Shown: positions 8,393-15,375 of the stretch, one piece after another | Numbering within the stretch: position 1 is the first letter of the stretch | Layout: each line of letters starts with the position of its first letter | Assembly (NCBI GenBank): GCA_016946835.1 | Contig: JACVTC010000609.1 | Location: 1 to 15,375, forward strand | Length of the DNA: 15,375 nt | Direction: 5' to 3' | DNA from: Neocallimastix lanati (nom. inval.) | Taxonomy: Eukaryota > Neocallimastigomycota > Neocallimastigomycetes > Neocallimastigales > Neocallimastigaceae | Notes under the pieces: generated by a model | The model's database searches: none | Told to the model about the DNA's origin: nothing | What the model saw: only the letters and a program-made list of their open reading frames with translations | Position numbers and translations under genes: made by a program

Positions 8393-10438
8393 ATGAAAAT
8401 GACAGTAAAAGCAAAAGAAAATGTAACATTTGTACCTGAAACTCCAAAGAAACCAAACAAAAATACAATAAGTTATTATTTTAGTAAAATTAAAGATAAA
8501 AATGAAGTTCAATCTGTTCCAGAAACCCCAAATGTAAGGAAAACTTTAAAAGCTAAAAAGATTGCTGAAGAAAATGATACCTCTAAATTTTTTAAACAGA
8601 AAACAATTCATGTTGAACAATCTCCTCTTCAATTTGGAAAAAGGAAGTCATTTAGTAAATTAATTGAAAGTGATGAAGATACTACTACTTCAACTAATGA
8701 TAATAATATTGATAATGATAATAATAAAATTTCACCAAATTCATTATTAGCTAGTGATATTAGACAAAGATTTGAATTTAAACCAAAAAGACCTCCAATT
8801 GCTTCATTAAATGATAAAAAACATTATTTTAAACCATATAATAATTCAAGTACTATACCCAATAGACAAAATAATCCCTTTAGTAATTCTAATTTTTTTA
8901 AAACAGATTCAACCATAGTAAAAGAAAATAACCATAATAATTTAATAAGAAAGTCAAGCATTATATCAGTAGAATCTGAGAGTGATTCTAACTCTTCTAA
9001 ATCTAATATCAGTATTTTTAATCAAAATAGAAGTTCTTTCAGTTCAACCCATAATGATATTTTCTTAGTGAAAAATAATAAAATCCCAAGGATTATTGAT
9101 GATAGTGATGATGAAGCTAAACCTAAAAAAATGGAAATTGAGAATAAAGAAAATACAAGAATAAATGCATATATATTAATATTGACAGATATGTTTCCAA
9201 AAAAATCGAGAGAAGAAATTATTGAAGCGTTTAATCAATCGAAATTTAATTTAAAAAAAGCAGCTGAAATTTTGAAAAATGATAATACAAATGATAGTTC
9301 ATCGGAAAAAAGAAAAACTAAAAAAAGAACAAAAAAGAGAATTGTAATTGAGAGTGACGAAGAATCAATGGATTCATATGACGAATCAGATGGATCAGAT
9401 GTTGAATATAAAGGAAATAAACGTAGGAAATTTTCAAATATAATTTCAAATTCATCAGATTCCGAAGATGAAGATAATGATACATTACGATTTTTTAATA
9501 ATGCTTCTTCTCAAGAAATGCAAGATATGATTTCACTATGCTCCCCAGAGCAAGCAGAGATTATTATTTCCAATAGACCTTATAGAAGTATAACCGCCTT
9601 AAAAAGAACATTAAATAAAGAAAAAGGTATTTCTGGAAAAATTATTGAAAATTATGAAGAAGTTATTAATGGATATAATGCTGCGGATTCAATTATTGAA
9701 AGTTGTGAAAAAATTAGTAAGGAACTCACTGGATTATTTGATACTTGGGGTGTCGATAAAAAAGGTAGACTTCTTCCAGGTATCAAGGAAACTGGTGAAG
9801 GATTTTTAAGAAAGCAACCTGAAATCATTAATAGTTCAATGACATTAAAAAATTATCAATTATTAGGTGTTAGTTGGCTAAGTTATATGTATTTACATGG
9901 TTTTTCTGGTATTTTAGCAGATGAAATGGGTCTTGGTAAAACTGCTCAAGTCATTTCATTTTTAGGAAATATTTATTCTAATCATAATGAAAAAGGTCCA
10001 TTTTTAATTATTGTTCCATCCTCCACAAAAGATAATTGGTTAAGAGAATTTGAAAAATGGTGTCCTGAACTAGAAGTAAGAGCTTATTATGGCTCTCAAA
10101 GTGAAAGATATGAATTAAGGCATGAACTAAGAAATACAAAAAATAGTTATAATATTATTTTAACAACCTATCAAATTGCTTCCAATCAAAAGGAAGATCG
10201 AGCTTTTTTAAAACATATGAACTTTAAAATTATGATTTTAGATGAAGGTCATATGATGAAAAATATGACTTCTTTAAGATATAAACATTTAATGACTATT
10301 AATTCAGATTGTAGATTTTTATTAACAGGAACACCAATTCAAAATACCCTTCAAGAATTAATTGTAAGTATTATTTTTTTTTTTTTTTTTTATTAATGTA
10401 TATATATATATATATATATATAATACTAATAATGATAA

Positions 10439-10484
<46 letters not shown>

Positions 10485-10980
10485 TTTAATTTTTAATATA
10501 TATATATATATTTATTTATTTATTTTTATTTTAATTAATTAATTAATTAATTATTATTATTATTATTATCAACATCTATCAATATTTATGAATTTGTAGT
10601 CACTTTTAACATTTATTATGGTAAATTTTTGAAATTTAATTAATATTGAATTTTATAGTACAATATAAATATTATAGTATAATATATAATATAATATTTA
10701 TTATAAATGAAATAATTAAATTATATTTTATATATAAAATCAGCCAAGATTATTTATAACGGATGAAGTAAGTTTAAGAAAAATTTTTGAAGTTAAAACT
10801 GGTAATGCTGCCTTTTTAAGTACAAATCGTGTATCCAAGGCTAGACGAATTATGGATCCATTTGTATTAAGAAGAAAAAAGGATGAGGTAATTTTTTTTT
10901 TTTTTTTTTTTTTTTTCTTTTTTTAAAAAAAAACATAATAATAAAATAATAATTACTGTCAATAAAATAATAATTACTTT

Positions 10981-11016
<36 letters not shown>

Positions 11017-12767
11017 AATAAAAAATTATAATGGTTAAAACAATAAAAATTTCTTTATTATTAGGTTTTAAAAGAATTACCAAATAAATTTGAAAAAATC
11101 ATATACTGTGAAGCTACAGAATATCAAAGAAAATTATATGATCAAGCATTAGAAATATCAAGATCAAACTTTAATAATAGCAGCGATGATAATACTAATA
11201 CAAAGACGAACAAACAAATTAATAATACATTGATGGAGTTAAGAAAAATAGCAGATCATCCACTTTTAATAAGAAATCTTTATACAGATGAAAAATTAAG
11301 ACCAATGTCAAGAGATATAACTAATGTAAATATAATATTTATTTCTCTCTATTAATACTATAACAAAAATAAAATATAATCTATTGAATTTTATATAAAT
11401 ATTTTTAACCAAATGTATGAAAAAATATTAATTTTTATATTAATAGGAGGAACAATTTTGTGATTCGGAACCACAATACGTTTTTGAAGATATGCAATGC
11501 TTATCTGATTTTGAATTACATACATATTGTGTTAATTATAAAGTTAGTAATATAATTTGATATAACATAATATAATGTAATACAATTTATAAATAATAAT
11601 ACTTTATATATATATATATATAATTATCAATAAATTTATTAATTATTTTTATTAAAATTATATGATATTAGTATATCAATAAATATAAATTAAAACCAGA
11701 AGATTGGATGAATTCAGGAAAAGTTAAAAAATTAAAAGAAGTATTAGCTGAATGTAAAGCAAGGGTAATTAACTGTTAATGAATAATTTAACTATATATA
11801 TTTATATATTAAAATTATTTTAATATTAATAGAACTAAGCTTATTTTTTTATTTTTATTTTTATATATATAATTTTAATTTTTTAATATAGAATGATAAA
11901 ATTTTATTATTTAGTCAATTTACAAGAATGCTAGATATTTTAGAAACAGTTTTAGATTCATTAAATTATAATTATTTAAGATTAGATGGTCAAACACCAG
12001 TAACAGAACGGTATTTTTATTTATTTATTTATTTTTTAATAGTAATATCAATATACTATTGTTTTTATTATTATAAATTAAATTATAACATAATATATAT
12101 ATTTATATATTACAATTAAAAAATTAATTAATAATATAGTCAAGAAATTATTGATAATTTTAATAATTCTCCAGACATATTTATTTTCTTGCTTTCTACA
12201 AAAGCTGGTAAATATTAAATTGTTATTTATCATATTATTGTTATTGTTTAAAAATTATTATTATATATATATATATTATTTAATACTAATTATTCAACAA
12301 ATATATATATATATATATATAATAGGTGGTTTTGGTATTAATTTAACATCTGCTAATGTAGTGATTATATATGATTTAGATTTTAATCCACATAATGATA
12401 AACAAGTAAGTTTAGATATCTATATTTAAATAAAAATTTAAATTTGATATAAAAATTGTAATTTATTTATTTAAAAATTGCAATAAATAAAAATCTATAT
12501 GTATATAAATCATAAAAATTTTCATAGGCCGAAGATAGAGCTCATAGAGTTGGTCAAACAAGAGATGTTACAGTAATGAAATTTATTACTAGAGGTACCA
12601 TAGAGGAATCGATATTAAATATGTCAACTATGAAACTTAAATTGGATAAGAAATATCATCAGAAGATAAAAAAGAAATTGAACCAACCGAAAGCTCATCA
12701 ACTAATATGGAAATTGATAGTAATGAAGATAGCGAGAGTAGTGATAAAAGTAATTATATATTATTTG

Positions 12768-12824
<57 letters not shown>

Positions 12825-13002
12825 GGTTAATTTTTATTAATATTTAAATTCATATATATTTAACAATATTAATAATAATTTTTTTTTATATAAATTTATA
12901 TATTTTATGTTTTTGATCTTTTTCATTTTTGCTTTACGCTCAAAAATAATAGTTGAAAAAAGTTTATACCATATTATTCGTTCACAATTAACAACAAACT
13001 AA
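8393..13002 (+). CDS. FUN30: Fun30/SMARCAD1-type SNF2 chromatin remodeler (11 exons)
   Basis: Nuclear ATP-dependent remodeler; relatives act in silencing, replication-coupled chromatin restoration and DNA end resection. Proposed exons: 8393-10363, 10600-10620, 10744-10887, 11065-11325, 11447-11542, 11672-11764, 11892-12010, 12140-12207, 12326-12405, 12528-12749, 12953-13002, about 1,040 residues, close to known members. Domains: disordered N-terminus with VPETP at 14-18 and 42-46; CUE domain 257-296 (MFP at 267-269); basic run 306-316; HhH-like [14 protein letters not shown] from 384; ATPase lobe 1 with DEMGLGKT at 510-517, DEGH at 617-620 and TGTPIQN at 645-651; lobe 2 with [21 protein letters not shown] and [21 protein letters not shown] and SDFELHTYC are family-typical. 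ATG 8393 is the first in frame; ATG 8399 is an alternative. The frame breaks near 12655, after which an acidic Ser/Glu tail is open one base out. Introns 1-6 and 9 are phase 0. Confidence 0.93.
10364..10599 (+). other. Intron 1, with TA and ATT repeats
   Basis: Starts GTAAGT and ends TTGTAG. It carries a T run, an alternating TA run and ATT/TTTA repeats. With 236 bases it is the longest intron of the gene; most others are 118-129. Confidence 0.85.
10600..10620 (+). other. 21-nt microexon (exon 2) of the remodeler gene
   Basis: Lies between an AG (10598-10599) and a GTAAAT donor (10621) and encodes exactly SLLTFIM. SNF2 proteins of this family read TGTPxQN-xxELxSLLxFIMPxLF, and the flanking exons supply [13 protein letters not shown] and PRLFITDE, so these seven residues fill precisely the gap between them. 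Both neighbouring introns are phase 0, so skipping would delete seven residues without a frameshift. Confidence 0.9.
12750..12952 (+). other. Last intron, with a poly-T tract of about 50 bases
   Basis: Donor GTAATT at 12750, acceptor AATAATAG at 12945-12952, with a pyrimidine-rich stretch before it. Splicing here joins the acidic tail frame in phase 1 to [16 protein letters not shown] and a TAA at 13000-13002. It contains an almost pure T run at about 12772-12823. Support is the splice signals and the amino-acid quality of the short last exon; no homology evidence is available for it. Confidence 0.6.
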
Positions 13003-13189
13003 ATTATTTAAAATATTTATATAAATAAAAGTAATACACACATAATATATATAATGAATGCGTATAGGGAATTTTGGAAGTACTTTTACATTATATTTAA
13101 ATATATTTAATTTTTATTTTTTTTATATTTTTTTTATTTTATTTATTTATTTAATTTTTTTTTTCTTTTTAATAATAAATAATTAACAA

Positions 13190-13284
<95 letters not shown>

Positions 13285-13679
13285 ACGATGATTATGATGA
13301 TAATAAAATTAAGCATTAATAAATGTATAAATTATTAAATAAGGAGTAAATATATATATATATATAATATATTAAAAATATATATATTTTAATATAAAAT
13401 ATAAACATTTTATGCTTTTTAAAAGATATATTTAATTGCTAGTTGTTATTATTACAATAATTTACAATAATATTTATACTATTTATTTTTATTTATTTTA
13501 AATATAATGATTGCACTTCAAAATATCAATAAAAAATAATAAAAATAAATATAATTTTTTTTGAATCTAAAGTTTCTTTTTATTATTTATTTATTTATTT
13601 ATTTATTAAAAAAAAAAAAAAAAAAAAATAAATATTAATGTAAAATAAATAAGCAAAGTATTAATAACTATAAAGTAAA

Positions 13680-13722
<43 letters not shown>

Positions 13723-13742
13723 ATAAATAAGTAAAAATGGAT
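13003..13742. other. Intergenic region between two convergent genes
   Basis: Contains both gene 3' ends and no gene. AATAAA occurs at 13023-13028, shortly after the remodeler stop, but such hexamers are common in this composition. Long A runs lie at about 13609-13628 and 13682-13720, the latter only about 20 bases from the stop of the minus-strand esterase gene. Confidence 0.7.
13190..13282. repeat. (TAA)n microsatellite, about 30 units
   Basis: An uninterrupted run of about 92 bases of TAA units lies between the two convergent genes. Confidence 0.97.
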
Positions 13743-14161
13743 TTAAGTTTCTTTATTTTTATTTTCTTTATCATTTTCCTTATCATTTTCATTTTCCTTA
13801 TTTTCATTTTCATCATTTTCATTATTGATAAGGCTATTTAATGTAAAGGTTGAACTTTGTTGAGATGTTCTAAGATAGTCAGCTAAAATTAAATTTGAAA
13901 TTAAAGATACAGATTTTGATACCATTGCATTAATTGTTGAATTACTAGGCACAATAACGTAACCAATATAAACGGGATGTGTTGCCATTTTGGCAAAACC
14001 TGGAAGAGAAAAATCAATAATAATTCTTCTAAATGATATTTGATTAAATAATTTTAAGGCGGAGATAGCAACTTCAACTTGATTATAGGTATCTGGTATA
14101 AATACATCATCCATTTCCTCTATAAAAATATTATTATTATTATTAATATTATTATTATTTA

Positions 14162-14246
<85 letters not shown>

Positions 14247-15375
14247 ATTTTAATATTACAATTTATTATTTAATAAATTATTATAATATATATATATATA
14301 TATATATTTATTATTTATTATTTTTTTTTATCGTAATTATTATTATATAAAATTACCATATTTAGGAGGCGTAACATTTTCATTACTCTTTGATTTATTG
14401 TCTTTGTTTGACTTTATTTTTTCTAATCCTTCTTCTATTTCTTTATCAATATTTGGTGGTGGTAATAGCTTAGTATTATTGTAAAACATATTTTTTGAAG
14501 AATTTTCATTAAATATTTCTTTTTGATAATATTCTAATTCTTCACCCTCATTATAACCAGAATAGGAACAAATTCTAGTATCAGATTTAGAATTATCAAC
14601 TAATAATTTTTCTTCTTCATATTCAGGAAGAGGATGATGTATACTCCCCATTGCAGAACATATTTTAACTGGAATATCATTTCTTACACATCCTATTAAA
14701 GTTCTATTAGGAAATTTAGCGTAGGCGTCCATATATTCTTTTTGACAAAGTTCAATAAGTCCTGGTTTTTTATTTTTATTATCTTTATATATAAATGTTT
14801 TCCCAATACTACCGGATAAAAAATTACAATATGTTCTTGAAAATGTCTTCATACTGAATTTGATTTAAACCACCATTTTCATTATTAACAAGTGAACCAA
14901 GATGTGGAGTAGATAGAGTTAAAAATGAACAAGGATAATTGTTGATATGAATTGTAAATTTCTTTTTTAAGTATTCGAAATAATTTTCAAATTTTGAATC
15001 ATCTTTTTCAAATTCTGAATATATTTTCTTAGCTAATCCTCTTGATATTAAACCACCTAATGAATGTCCAATAATAGAAAAATATAAATTACAAGGTATA
15101 TTTTCAAAATTATTATATTCTTTTTGATAATCATTTTTGAAATTAGATAAAACTATATTTTCGAGAAAATTGTTTAATTCATTAAATGATTTATCCACCA
15201 TTACTTTTAATTCGGCATGACTTTTTAAATTTGCATTATCATTTGAACAATATCCATAATGATAATTCTTAATATTATTACTTTTATTAGCTTCTTGAAA
15301 AAGTAAATTGAAATTTTCTTTAACTTTAGATTTTATACATTGAAAATCTTTTTCACTTCCATCTAAGCCATGAAG
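13743..15375 (-). CDS. DUF676/ROG1-like serine esterase, 5' end outside window
   Basis: Alpha/beta-hydrolase of the DUF676 putative serine esterase group (yeast Rog1/Lpl1 relatives, lipid ester hydrolysis). Reading from the right edge, the visible protein begins with LHGLDGS, the oxyanion-hole strand. The nucleophile elbow GHSLGG has its Ser at visible residue 105 (codon 15061-15063), followed by LTLSTPHLGS. Later come GCVRNDIPV, the probable acid-residue region, and KMATHPVYIG, which may hold the catalytic His. Two exons are seen: 15375-14357 and 14119-13743, joined in phase 1 across an intron (14356-14120) to give PPKYEEMDDVFIP. The tail is Asn/Glu/Lys/Asp-rich. Around 14826-14867 the reading must shift by one base, from LNQIQYEDIF into MKTFSRTYCNFLSGSIGKTF, so this copy carries a frame break: either an assembly error or a real mutation. 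Substrate cannot be predicted. Confidence 0.85.
14120..14356 (-). other. Esterase gene intron filled with ATT repeats
   Basis: On the minus strand it begins GTAATT next to codon fragment G at 14357 and ends TTTTATAG before 14119. About 130 of its 237 bases are ATT units (most at 14121-14244), and a TA run lies at about 14286-14307. Joining across it restores a continuous hydrolase reading, which supports both splice sites. Confidence 0.85.

Noticed and set aside
10850-11083. Minus-strand frame across exon 3 and intron 3
   Set aside because: It is antisense to a well-supported exon and mostly translates intron repeats.
12151-12429. Continuous plus-strand frame with [13 protein letters not shown]
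   Set aside because: It merges exon 9 with unspliced intron 8; the exon 8 part is read correctly in another frame.
12576-12830. Poly-Phe ending of the remodeler
   Set aside because: The reading crosses a poly-T tract that belongs to the last intron by its GTAATT donor.
14079-14273. Poly-Ile plus-strand frame
   Set aside because: Translation of the ATT repeat in the esterase intron.
1-15375. Dictyostelid origin
   Set aside because: Composition would fit, but ten introns in one gene, a microexon and the fungal-like Ty3/gypsy remains point rather to an AT-rich fungus. It is not fully excluded.

Overview
The window is a very AT-rich eukaryotic nuclear segment with long A/T homopolymers, (TA)n and (ATT)n tracts, and spliced genes with GT..AG introns of about 120-240 bases. 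Together with Ty3/gypsy retroelement remains and Asn/Ser/Asp-rich proteins, this best fits a very AT-rich early-diverging fungus such as the anaerobic gut fungi (Neocallimastigomycota). That placement is inference; an amoebozoan is less likely because of the many introns and a 21-nt microexon.

Left part (1-8392) has no intact gene. It holds: a plus-strand Ty3/gypsy reverse-transcriptase fragment at the left edge (1-205); a foldback (MITE-like) repeat with arms of about 75-90 bases (465-712); a decayed Ty3/gypsy gag-pol on the minus strand (about 3235 down to 905) with recognisable gag, zinc knuckle, protease and RT-thumb remnants but most of RT missing; a more GC-rich segment with an A26 tail sitting inside that relic (2200-2455); a short near-perfect hairpin (3490-3563); a 1.16-kb foldback with a 516-base spacer (3906-5065); a smaller inverted repeat (5154-5307); and a non-coding island of ordinary complexity (6290-6925) with a B-box-like motif.

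Right part (8393-15375) carries two convergent genes. On the plus strand is a Fun30/SMARCAD1-type SNF2 chromatin remodeler, 11 exons by my reading, with CUE domain, helix-hairpin-helix-like segment, both ATPase lobes and a 21-nt microexon. A one-base frame break near 12655 separates the ATPase core from an acidic tail. On the minus strand, running off the right edge, is the C-terminal part of a DUF676/ROG1-like serine esterase, with one intron full of ATT repeats and one frame break near 14826-14867. The two genes share a repeat-rich intergenic region of 740 bases between their stop codons and show no evident functional link.

I found no CRISPR array, prokaryotic defence system or other clearly new multi-gene system. 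The most distinctive items are the large foldback with TTCGAAAA-type termini, the tailed insert inside the gag-pol relic, the 6290-6925 island, and the microexon inside the conserved ATPase core.
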